A stretch of DNA of 64,000 nt, from the NCBI RefSeq assembly GCF_003584125.1, contig NZ_QXFL01000001.1, positions 372,001 through 436,000 of the forward strand, written 5' to 3'. Positions within the stretch are counted from its first letter, which is position 1. Each line of letters opens with the position of its first letter. The notes beneath the pieces were generated by a model. It saw only the letters and a program-made list of their open reading frames with translations. It ran no database searches and was not told the origin of the DNA. The DNA comes from Aurantiacibacter zhengii (lineage in GTDB: Bacteria > Pseudomonadota > Alphaproteobacteria > Sphingomonadales > Sphingomonadaceae). Both the position numbers and the translations under genes were made by a program. Positions 57,776-64,000 of this stretch are shown piece after piece.

Positions 57776-58153
57776 TCAACTGACCCACCCGATCTCGACA
57801 TAGCGGGCGCTTGCCGGAACATCGGCAAACCCCTGCGACACCGTGATGCTCGCTCCGGCCTCGATCCGGCGCCGTGGCGGGGAGATGATCGCTTCGTAAA
57901 CAGTGCGCTCCTGCTCGTCTCTCAGCACGATCAACAGGTCGGGCACGACCACTTCCTGTGCGCTGTCGTTGCGGATGGTGCCGGACAAGCCGAAATATTC
58001 CGTGCCGTCGGGCATGGTGCGCCGTTGCTGCTGCTCCGGCGGAAACTCCATCACGAGACCGTCGACCTTCGGAACGAGCAGCGTGGCGCCGGATGGGCTG
58101 GCGACGAGGGCCAGCATTATTGCGAGCATGGAGAGGCGCAGCGCAGCGAACAT
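57776..58153 (-). CDS. DUF3426-like exported protein
   Basis: This 125-residue protein begins with a signal-like segment (MFAALRLSMLAIMLALVASPSG) and then has LSGTIRNDSAQEVVVPDLLIVLRDEQ. That is the beta-sandwich pattern of DUF3426/FxLYD-type domains that precede membrane or secretion functions. I chose the ATG at 58153; longer frames run into the terminator hairpin upstream. It sits downstream of the rplS terminator. Function unknown. Confidence 0.6.
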   Translation of the reverse strand: MFAALRLSMLAIMLALVASPSGATLLVPKVDGLVMEFPPEQQQRRTMPDGTEYFGLSGTIRNDSAQEVVVPDLLIVLRDEQERTVYEAIISPPRRRIEAGASITVSQGFADVPASARYVEIGWVS

Positions 58154-58190
58154 TGCCAACTCTCTCACGCCCGCAGGCCGCGCGCAAACG

Positions 58191-58220
58191 AAAAGGGCGG
58201 CCATTCGCAGGCCGCCCTTT
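58191..58220 (-). terminator. Rho-independent terminator after rplS
   Basis: A perfect 11-base stem AAAGGGCGGCC and GGCCGCCCTTT closes a 7-base loop. On the reverse strand it is followed by a TTTTCGTTTG-type tail. It lies 24 bases after the rplS stop and ends the ribosome operon. Confidence 0.85.
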
Positions 58221-58244
58221 GTTTGTTCCGGATCAGCGCGAAGC

Positions 58245-58616
58245 TTACTTCGGCTGGTTCTCGCGACGTTCGGCGATACGAGCGCGCTTGCCGGTGCGGC
58301 CGCGCAGGTAATACAGCTTCGCACGACGCACGATGCCGCGGCGAACCACGGTGATGCTGTCGATGTTGGGCGAGTACAGCGGGAACACGCGTTCCACGCC
58401 TTCGCCGAAGCTGATCTTGCGAACGGTGAAATTCGAATTGATGGAGCGGTTCGAGCGCGCGATCACGACGCCTTCGAAGTTCTGCACACGCGTGCGCTGG
58501 CCTTCGACAACGCGCACACCGACGCGAACCGTATCACCGGCGCGGAAATCGGGGATCTCCTTGCCATCGGTGAGGCCCTGGATTGCTTCGGCCTCAAGTT
58601 CCTGGATCAGACCCAT
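58245..58616 (-). CDS. rplS: 50S ribosomal protein L19
   Basis: L19 sits at the interface of the two ribosomal subunits. The 123-residue protein starts [15 protein letters not shown]. Its core has [26 protein letters not shown] and [28 protein letters not shown], all conserved. The start follows AAAGGAACGACCA. The upstream trmD gene overlaps the first 23 bases of this gene. A strong terminator follows. Confidence 0.97.
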   Translation of the reverse strand: MGLIQELEAEAIQGLTDGKEIPDFRAGDTVRVGVRVVEGQRTRVQNFEGVVIARSNRSINSNFTVRKISFGEGVERVFPLYSPNIDSITVVRRGIVRRAKLYYLRGRTGKRARIAERRENQPK

Positions 58617-59355
58617 TGGTCGTTCCTTTACAGTTTTCATGCTGCTCGCCAGAGGCAGGCTGGACCGGAGTGCCACTATGGCGCTCCCATAAATCCGGCC
58701 TGCGTAACCGTGTATCGTCTTCCGCGCGGGCTTTCCTCCACGCGGCTATCTTCGCATGATCCCCCGATCGCAGCACTTCAGGGATCGTGCGCCCTTCCCA
58801 TTCAGCAGGTCGGGTGTACTGCGGGTATTCGAGCAAACCGTCCTCGAACGATTCCTCGTGCCCGCTAGAAGCCGCGCCCATTACGCCGGGAAGCAGGCGA
58901 ATGCAAGCGTCGAGTATGGCCAGCGCGGCAGGTTCTCCGCCCGAAAGCACGATGTCGGCAAGGCTCACCTGCTCGATCTGCGGTCGCGCCTCGAAAAAAC
59001 GCTCGTCGAACCCCTCGAACCGGCCACAGATGAAGGTGACACCCGGCCCTGCCGCAATCTCGCGGATGCGCGCCTGATTGATCGGCTTGCCGCGCGGCGT
59101 CATGGCGAGGACCGGTCGGCTGTCCGCCACGCTATCGAGCGCACTCGCGAGCACATCGGGCTTCAGCACCATGCCCGCCCCGCCCCCTGCGGGCGTATCG
59201 TCCACCGTGCGATGCTTGTCGGTGGCGAAGTCGCGGATCTGCACGGTCTCGCACGACCAGTCGCCCCGCTCCATCGCCCGCCCCGCCAGCGACAGGCCAA
59301 GCGGACCGGGAAACATCTCCGGGTAAAGCGTGAGGACCGTGGCGGCGAAGGTCAT
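58594..59355 (-). CDS. trmD: tRNA (guanine-N1)-methyltransferase
   Basis: TrmD makes m1G37 in tRNA to prevent frameshifting. The 253-residue SPOUT protein shows [20 protein letters not shown] at the N-terminus, [15 protein letters not shown], the SAM knot region [16 protein letters not shown], and [13 protein letters not shown] and [13 protein letters not shown] with the catalytic-site residues. The start ATG overlaps the preceding hypothetical gene by 4 bases. Its C-terminal residues are encoded over the first 23 bases of rplS. Confidence 0.97.
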   Translation of the reverse strand: MTFAATVLTLYPEMFPGPLGLSLAGRAMERGDWSCETVQIRDFATDKHRTVDDTPAGGGAGMVLKPDVLASALDSVADSRPVLAMTPRGKPINQARIREIAAGPGVTFICGRFEGFDERFFEARPQIEQVSLADIVLSGGEPAALAILDACIRLLPGVMGAASSGHEESFEDGLLEYPQYTRPAEWEGRTIPEVLRSGDHAKIAAWRKARAEDDTRLRRPDLWERHSGTPVQPASGEQHENCKGTTNGSDPGT

Positions 59356-59678
59356 TCCGAGCGGTTCTTCGCCCGGTTGCGCGCATAGGCGTCGCCCAGC
59401 AGGCCCACGCCGAAGCCTGTAACAGCGGTCAGCACACCGATAACGTAGAACGCCATCGCCCAGAGGGGGGCCATGTTCTCGCAAGGCTCGGTGGTACAGC
59501 TCATGTCCTGCGTGAAGGTGATCCACAGCGCATAGGCGAAGCACGGCAGGCTAACGGGCAGCGCAGCTATGGCGGCGTTCTTCAGGCTGCGGCTTTCGGG
59601 ATGATGGTGGGCGAGCACGTACCCAATGGGAAACGGCACCAGCACGACGGCAAGGAATATCAGAAACTGGGAGGTCAT
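59352..59678 (-). CDS. Small membrane protein, unknown
   Basis: This 108-residue protein has three hydrophobic segments (residues 4-22, 36-55 and 73-95) and a short polar tail ([11 protein letters not shown]). A CTTEPC pair lies between the last two. I chose the ATG at 59678; an earlier GTG-type start is possible. It overlaps trmD by 4 bases and so is translated with it. No family recognised. Confidence 0.65.
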   Translation of the reverse strand: MTSQFLIFLAVVLVPFPIGYVLAHHHPESRSLKNAAIAALPVSLPCFAYALWITFTQDMSCTTEPCENMAPLWAMAFYVIGVLTAVTGFGVGLLGDAYARNRAKNRSE

Positions 59679-59743
59679 GGGGCCAGCGTTAGGCAGGAAA
59701 GCACCGGCGCGCAATTCGATTGATGCCCCGTGCCTAGCGGGAC

Positions 59744-60568
59744 TTAACCCCCGCAGCCGCCGCAGCCTCCACCGCCGCAGCCGCCGTCGCCTCCTCCATC
59801 AGAGCCACCGCCATCGGCACCAGCGCCGGAGTTCTGCTGCCGCATGGCATGAAGCGGGGCGTAGGGTGTTCCCACCAGGATCCCGGTGCCGAACAGGCTG
59901 ACGGCCAGCCCAGTCTCGCCTGGGGTCGTGGCGCTGCGGAGGCGCTGGGCATCGCCCTGCGCGCGCGAAAGCACGTCCTCTCCAGCCCGGGTGCGCGGAT
60001 TGAACTTTGCCATCCTGATGATGCCCAGCACCGCGACAAGGATCATCATCATCGTGAGGTAGCCCCCGGGCTCCCCCTCCGCAGAGCCAGCCTGCCAGCG
60101 GAATATGCCCAGCAGGAGCAGGAAAGCATAGGGCAGCGTTGGTATGAGGCGGAAGGCCAACCGCTCGTTCGGCGGTATCAGCAGGCCCTTGTGTACCAGC
60201 GACCTCTCGGCAGCTTCGGCGTGGCCATCGAGGCTGCTTTTTGCGGCATTCCAGCTGATGTCACCCACAACGCGCAGCAGGGCCTGCTCGGCGCGGATCT
60301 GACCTTGCGCATGAACGGATTTGATGATCCGCTTCTTCTCCACGCGCAGATCGCGCCTGCCGAACAGCGCGGCCACGACACTTTCGGCAAAACGCGGCTG
60401 GCCACCGGCAAGAAAGGCGAGAAGTTCCGGATCCTCGACCTTGGCAAGCTTGCCGTCGGGACGCAGGAATGCCGGGATCCACAATCCCGCAAACACCGCT
60501 GCAACAATCAGCAGGCCATAGAACAGCAGGAAGTCCGCCCCGCTGTAACTGGAAAAGCCAATCTCCAC
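59744..60568 (-). CDS. TIGR04222-type membrane protein with Gly/Cys-rich tail
   Basis: This 274-residue protein has a hydrophobic N-terminus (residues 8-34) and a conserved cytoplasmic region (DPELLAFLAGGQPRFAESVVAALFGRRDL) of the TIGR04222 family. Two further membrane segments follow, near residues 140-157 and 168-184. The C-terminus ends in a run of Gly with Cys pairs (GGCGGGGCGGCGG), the family signature. Function unknown. It lies 4 bases after the GRDP-like gene, and the two occur as a pair in other genomes as I recall. Confidence 0.78.
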   Translation of the reverse strand: MEIGFSSYSGADFLLFYGLLIVAAVFAGLWIPAFLRPDGKLAKVEDPELLAFLAGGQPRFAESVVAALFGRRDLRVEKKRIIKSVHAQGQIRAEQALLRVVGDISWNAAKSSLDGHAEAAERSLVHKGLLIPPNERLAFRLIPTLPYAFLLLLGIFRWQAGSAEGEPGGYLTMMMILVAVLGIIRMAKFNPRTRAGEDVLSRAQGDAQRLRSATTPGETGLAVSLFGTGILVGTPYAPLHAMRQQNSGAGADGGGSDGGGDGGCGGGGCGGCGG

Positions 60569-60572
60569 GCGC

Positions 60573-61154
60573 CTACCCTTCCCATGCGACGCCTAATGCC
60601 ACGCCAATACCCAGAACCACTGCGATCAATGCCGTCAGGCTGACGATACCAACCACATCTTTCAGGAATATAACCTGCGATGGAAAGACACGGAAGGCCC
60701 GCGGATGCTCCCCGAACCGGTCCGCCGCGGGTGACCAGATATCGGGCGGCGGCGCTTCGCCAAAAGCCTCCTGGTAGCTTTTCAGCGTCTCGGCATACTG
60801 ATCATAGTAACGCGCCCGCTCGGCCTGCCCGCCGGCCGTGGGCCCGTGATGTAGCGGCGCGCCCAGCACATCGGGGCAGAAGCGTTGCCAGTAATCGCGC
60901 GTGTAGGTGAGATGCAGGTGCCATGTCTGGTCCACCTGGTCCGACGGGGTGACTTCGTGCCCTGCCGTCATGGCGAGAAAGCAGAAGCGGTAGTATTCGC
61001 GGATCACGCGTTTTGCGTAAGCGGGCGACCAGCGGTTTTCCCTCGCCAGGCGATCGCGGAAGGAAAGGACGGCGGTATCCGGTCCTATCGAATAGGTGAA
61101 CAGCCGCGCCCGCAGCGCGTCGTGCTCAACCTTCTGCGATGTGAGTGCATCCAT
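60573..61154 (-). CDS. Glycine-rich-domain protein (GRDP)-like protein
   Basis: This 193-residue protein has the bacterial GRDP-type motif EYYRFCFLAMTAGHEVTPSDQVDQ followed by TWHLHLTYTRDYWQRFCPDVLG, with several conserved His and Trp. A membrane segment near the C-terminus (residues 165-188) anchors it. The catalytic or binding role of the family is unknown. It is transcribed with the TIGR04222 gene immediately downstream (4-base gap). Confidence 0.75.
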   Translation of the reverse strand: MDALTSQKVEHDALRARLFTYSIGPDTAVLSFRDRLARENRWSPAYAKRVIREYYRFCFLAMTAGHEVTPSDQVDQTWHLHLTYTRDYWQRFCPDVLGAPLHHGPTAGGQAERARYYDQYAETLKSYQEAFGEAPPPDIWSPAADRFGEHPRAFRVFPSQVIFLKDVVGIVSLTALIAVVLGIGVALGVAWEG

Positions 61155-61166
61155 GGCCCGAGATTA

Positions 61167-61880
61167 TCAGGCACATTTTACGAATTCCACTCCGTCGCCT
61201 TCGATTGTTGCACCTCCAACATCCACTGGGTCATAGCGCGCATCGGTGGCGGGACGCAGCACGGCCAGGGAATCCGGGCCCCGGCTTTCCAGAGGCATGT
61301 CCGGCAGCGGATCGTCCCAGTCGATGACAGGATAGTTGCCCAGCACGACGCGGCCCGTCTCGGGCGTGCCGTTCACGCTGGCTTCGATCACCAGTGTTTC
61401 GCCGGGGCTGGAGGTGATCTGGAAATCGGGACGGTCGCAGTCGGCGTCTACACCCTTCGCCGCCCAGCTGCCGGTGACGTAGTCGCGGTTAAGTGCAACG
61501 CCTCCCGCGCGTGCGGGATCGCGGTCGCGGGCCGGGGGCTGCATCGGGGCGATGCTTTCGGGGATGATCGTGCCCTCCCCTTCCATGCAGAAGCTGGCAT
61601 CCGCCTGTTCGCCAACGAGCTCCACGTAATCGCCAACGCTCACGTTTTCGGCTTCGCCCGATATGGACCAGCGCTCCCCATCGGGCGTCACCAGCACCAT
61701 GCATTCCGTGCCTTCTTCCAATCGCCCCTCCAGCGCAACGAAGCCGGGCTGGCCAGCGGGACGCGTGGCGGCGGGATCGGAGCCTTGCGATGGTGTGGGT
61801 GCCTCGCCCCCGCCACCAGAGCAGGCGGCCAGGACAATCATGGGGACGATGGCAGCGGTGCTGGCAAAGATTTTCCTCAT
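61167..61880 (-). CDS. DUF5818-like lipoprotein
   Basis: This 237-residue protein has a lipoprotein signal ending IVLAAC (Cys20) and a Gly/Pro-rich linker. A domain with EGTECMVLVTPDGERWSISGE and VGDYVELVGEQADASFCMEGEG follows, which matches the DUF5818 pattern of paired cysteines in an OB-like sheet. A second half (YVTGSWAAKGVDADCDRPDFQI) has no recognised family. It lies 12 bases upstream of the GRDP-like gene on the same strand. Confidence 0.68.
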   Translation of the reverse strand: MRKIFASTAAIVPMIVLAACSGGGGEAPTPSQGSDPAATRPAGQPGFVALEGRLEEGTECMVLVTPDGERWSISGEAENVSVGDYVELVGEQADASFCMEGEGTIIPESIAPMQPPARDRDPARAGGVALNRDYVTGSWAAKGVDADCDRPDFQITSSPGETLVIEASVNGTPETGRVVLGNYPVIDWDDPLPDMPLESRGPDSLAVLRPATDARYDPVDVGGATIEGDGVEFVKCA

Positions 61881-61916
61881 GCAGGACTCAACATCCGCAG
61901 GCGGAAGAGTTCCCGA

Positions 61917-62270
61917 TTAGCCCTCGATGAGTTCCGGCTCGTCGTTCCCCAATTGCGGAGCCTCGTCCTTGCCACGCCCCAGCCGGGTGGTGGCCCACCA
62001 GGCGGGCGGCAGGCAGCAGACGGAAAGGATCACGAGAGTAAGCAGCACGAGCGCCACCACGCTGAGCAGGAATTCATCGTCCGCGACCTCTGCCTCGAGG
62101 AAGAACCCGCCGAAGGCGAGGCTCATCGGCAAGAAAGTGGCAATGCCGGCAGCCCAGATAATGCGCGCCCGTTCTGCCATGCGCGGAAACAGCAGGTGCA
62201 TCCCCAAGGCAAGACCGCCGGACATGCCCGCGATCAGGAAAATGGTGAGCAATACCCACAAGAGCCACAT
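61917..62270 (-). CDS. Small membrane protein, unknown
   Basis: This 117-residue protein has three hydrophobic segments (residues 2-24, 38-56 and 68-92) and a charged C-terminal tail (LGRGKDEAPQLGNDEPELIEG). No family recognised. It is 36 bases upstream of the DUF5818-like gene and 84 bases downstream of rimM, as the first gene of the block inserted between rimM and trmD. Confidence 0.62.
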   Translation of the reverse strand: MWLLWVLLTIFLIAGMSGGLALGMHLLFPRMAERARIIWAAGIATFLPMSLAFGGFFLEAEVADDEFLLSVVALVLLTLVILSVCCLPPAWWATTRLGRGKDEAPQLGNDEPELIEG

Positions 62271-62354
62271 GGTGTTCTATCCTCAAACTTGCGTCCCGCC
62301 AGGTGTGTTAGCGAAGCAAGACGCTTGCCGCAAGGCCGAGAGATTTCCAGTGGC

Positions 62355-62861
62355 TTATTGATCAGCGAACGCGTCGGTGACGGTGAGGGTCGCATCGTCC
62401 CAGCCGGGCACGGCCTCTACGCGCATGGGGACCATGAAAGTCTTGCCGGCCTTGCCGTCTTCACCGGGCCGGCGGATTTCCACCACGTCGCCTGCGCCGA
62501 AATTCTGTACGTCGATCACTTCGCCCAGCGCTTCTCCGCTGGTCGATACGGCGTTCAGGCCGATCAGGTCGGTATGGTAGTACTCACCCTCTTCCAGCGC
62601 GGGAAGGGTTTCGCGCGGAACGGTGAGCGGGGTGCCGCGCAGTTTCTCTGCGGCGGTACGGTTCTCGACTTCGGCGAAGCGGGCGATGGCGCCGCCCTTG
62701 TTGTCGTCGCGAACCTTGGTCAGCGTCAGGGCACCGTCGTTGAAGGACTTGTGCCCTTTCAGCGAGGCGAACCCTTCGCCAAACAGTTTCAGGCGGACCT
62801 CGCCCGTCACGCCGTGCGCGCCGATGACAGCAGCAAGCGTGACGGGCTTGGAACCGGCCAA
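62355..62861 (-). CDS. rimM: 16S rRNA processing protein RimM
   Basis: RimM helps mature the 30S head and binds S19. The 168-residue protein has the N-terminal domain AAVIGAHGVTGEVRLKLFGE, then EEGEYYHTDLIGL in the linker, and the PRC-barrel VIDVQNFGAGDVVEI and KTFMVPMR. It starts at a TTG that follows AGGCTGATC, 2 bases after the rpsP stop; no nearer ATG fits. It is coupled to rpsP. Confidence 0.96.
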   Translation of the reverse strand: MAGSKPVTLAAVIGAHGVTGEVRLKLFGEGFASLKGHKSFNDGALTLTKVRDDNKGGAIARFAEVENRTAAEKLRGTPLTVPRETLPALEEGEYYHTDLIGLNAVSTSGEALGEVIDVQNFGAGDVVEIRRPGEDGKAGKTFMVPMRVEAVPGWDDATLTVTDAFADQ

Positions 62862-62863
62862 GA

Positions 62864-63391
62864 TCAGCCTTCCGACTTCTCTTCGGCAGCTTCCTCTGCG
62901 GGAGCATCTTCCTTGGCTTCTTCAGCGGTATCCGCAGCTTCGGCAGCAGCACCTTCATCGGCGGCAGCTTCTTCAGCGGGTGCTTCTTCCTCAGCCGGAG
63001 CTTCGGCAGCAGCCTTGGCTTCTTCTTCGGCGGCCTTCTTGGCTTCTTCGGCTTCAGCAGCCTTGGTGGCCTTTTCCTCGGCGCGTTCCTTGGCAGCTTC
63101 GCCGGGCTCGCCCTTCTTGGGGTTGTTCTTCGGAGCACGCTCCAGGATGCCGGCAGCATCGAGGAAACGGTGCACGCGGTCGCTCGGCTGGGCGCCGACG
63201 CTCAGCCAGTAACGCACGCGGTCCTCGATCAGCTTCACGCGATCTTCGGAATCCTTGGGCAGCATCGGGTTGTAGGTGCCCAGCTGCTCCAGGTACTTGC
63301 CGTCACGCGCACGGCGGCTGTCAGCAGCCACGATGCGGTAGTACGGACGCTTCTTGGCGCCGCCACGGGCGAGACGAAGTGAAATTGCCAT
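62864..63391 (-). CDS. rpsP: 30S ribosomal protein S16 with long Ala/Glu tail
   Basis: S16 is needed for 30S assembly. The first 90 residues are canonical ([31 protein letters not shown], then [13 protein letters not shown]). About 85 extra residues follow, built almost only of Ala, Glu and Lys (for example [15 protein letters not shown]), making 175 residues against about 85-90 in most bacteria. The tail is low-complexity and probably disordered or helical. It is 37 bases downstream of ffh and followed by rimM. Confidence 0.97.
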   Translation of the reverse strand: MAISLRLARGGAKKRPYYRIVAADSRRARDGKYLEQLGTYNPMLPKDSEDRVKLIEDRVRYWLSVGAQPSDRVHRFLDAAGILERAPKNNPKKGEPGEAAKERAEEKATKAAEAEEAKKAAEEEAKAAAEAPAEEEAPAEEAAADEGAAAEAADTAEEAKEDAPAEEAAEEKSEG

Positions 63392-63428
63392 TGTAACTTA
63401 CCTTTCCAGTCCAAATCTTTGGATAAAC

Positions 63429-64000
63429 TTATTTCTTCTTGAGAAAATCCTGCATTTCGGGGGGCAGTTGCCCGCCGGGTAATCCGGGCATTCCGCCGCC
63501 GGGAAGGCCCGGCGCACCGCTGGGCGAACCGCCGCCAATTCCGCCGCCACCGAACATCGCGGCAAGGCCCTTCAGCCCGCCCATCTTGCGGATCTGCTTC
63601 ATGGCGCGGCCCATCTCCTGATGCATCTTGAGGATCTTGTTGACCTCCTGCACCGAGGTACCGCTGCCCGCCGCCACGCGCTTCTTGCGCTTGGCGTTCA
63701 GCAGCGCCGGGTTCGCACGTTCCTTGGCGGTCATGGAGCCGATGATGGCATCCATGTGCACCAGAACCTTGTCGTCCATGTCGGCATTGGCCATCGCGGC
63801 CTTCGCCTTCTTCATACCCGGCATCATGCCCGCCAGCATGCCGAGGCCGCCCATGTTCTGCATCTGCTGCAACTGCTTGCGAAGGTCGTTCAGGTCGAAC
63901 TTGCCCTTCATCATGCGGTTGGCGAGTTCCTCGGCCTCTTCCGCCTTGATGCTCTCGGCGGCCTTCTCGACCAGGCTGACAACGTCGCCCATGCCGAGGA
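63429..64000 (-). CDS. ffh: Signal recognition particle protein Ffh, C-terminal part
   Basis: Ffh binds signal sequences and 4.5S RNA in co-translational targeting. Only the C-terminal M domain lies in the window; the gene enters from the right edge. Markers are the ILGMGDVVSLVEKA linker and the methionine-rich LRKQLQQMQNMGGLGMLAGMMPGM. RKKRVAAGSGTSVQEVNKILK (RNA binding) is followed by a Gly/Pro-rich tail ending DFLKKK. It starts the usual ffh-rpsP-rimM order. Confidence 0.96.
   Translation of the reverse strand, partial: LGMGDVVSLVEKAAESIKAEEAEELANRMMKGKFDLNDLRKQLQQMQNMGGLGMLAGMMPGMKKAKAAMANADMDDKVLVHMDAIIGSMTAKERANPALLNAKRKKRVAAGSGTSVQEVNKILKMHQEMGRAMKQIRKMGGLKGLAAMFGGGGIGGGSPSGAPGLPGGGMPGLPGGQLPPEMQDFLKKK

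Noticed and set aside
60885-63212. A 775-codon frame antisense to rimM, rpsP and the membrane genes
   Set aside because: It crosses several well-supported genes and their junctions, and ends in Ser/Ala-rich low complexity mirroring the S16 tail.

Overview
The window looks like chromosomal DNA of an alphaproteobacterium of the order Sphingomonadales, most likely Erythrobacteraceae. The evidence is the GC-rich coding sequence, a UrcA-family exported protein, a large TonB-dependent receptor, a BciA-type vinyl reductase homologue, and bamD, recN and ligA close together. This is inferred from gene content only; there is no rRNA in the window. I saw no tRNA, CRISPR array, transposase or integrase.

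Layout. 1-7 kb: the end of a BlaR1-like/BlaI pair with a palindromic operator, an alpha-hydroxy-acid dehydrogenase, a ClpP-fold protease, creD, a periplasmic cyclophilin and an exported M20 peptidase. 7-10 kb: sdhC-sdhD-sdhA with a DUF3703 gene where sdhB might be expected. 10-14.6 kb: a tightly packed forward run of SDR, subclass B3 metallo-beta-lactamase, prmA and DUF2459, then a PilZ protein and a second SDR. 14.6-20.2 kb: ligA, a lipoprotein, recN and bamD on the reverse strand, interrupted by a forward PilZ gene. 20.5-24.5 kb: urcA, then an overlapping trio of two 2OG-Fe(II) oxygenases and a methyltransferase, bounded by terminators. 24.5-28 kb: a TonB-dependent receptor and an orphan Flp pilin. 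28-31.8 kb: a sphingomonad hypothetical gene, then an AT-richer two-gene island (protein kinase plus TPR protein) that ends 1 base from the lepA stop codon. 31.8-38.7 kb: lepA and two tandem PAS-GGDEF-EAL-PilZ proteins. 38.9-45.9 kb: ferredoxin-NADP reductase, dnaN, fabG, fabD, an LD-carboxypeptidase and a Mur ligase for wall peptides. 46-49 kb: small unknown genes, a DUF808 membrane protein and rpsF-rpsR-rplI. 49-58 kb: a BciA-like reductase, a beta-propeller lipoprotein, a hydrolase, an EmrAB-type efflux pair, asd and an amino-acid permease. 58-64 kb: the ffh-rpsP-rimM-trmD-rplS ribosome cluster, split between rimM and trmD by five membrane or exported unknowns.

How the genes fit together. 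Most of the window is housekeeping: translation, replication and repair, respiration, fatty-acid and lysine-pathway synthesis, and outer-membrane assembly. Two themes recur. One is wall and beta-lactam biology (BlaR1/BlaI, CreD, the B3 lactamase, LD-carboxypeptidase, Mur ligase). The other is cyclic-di-GMP signalling (two bifunctional enzymes with their own PilZ domains and two stand-alone PilZ proteins). The best candidates for something undescribed are the AT-rich kinase/TPR pair at 29.0-31.8 kb and the translationally coupled oxygenase-oxygenase-methyltransferase cassette at 21.1-24.4 kb.
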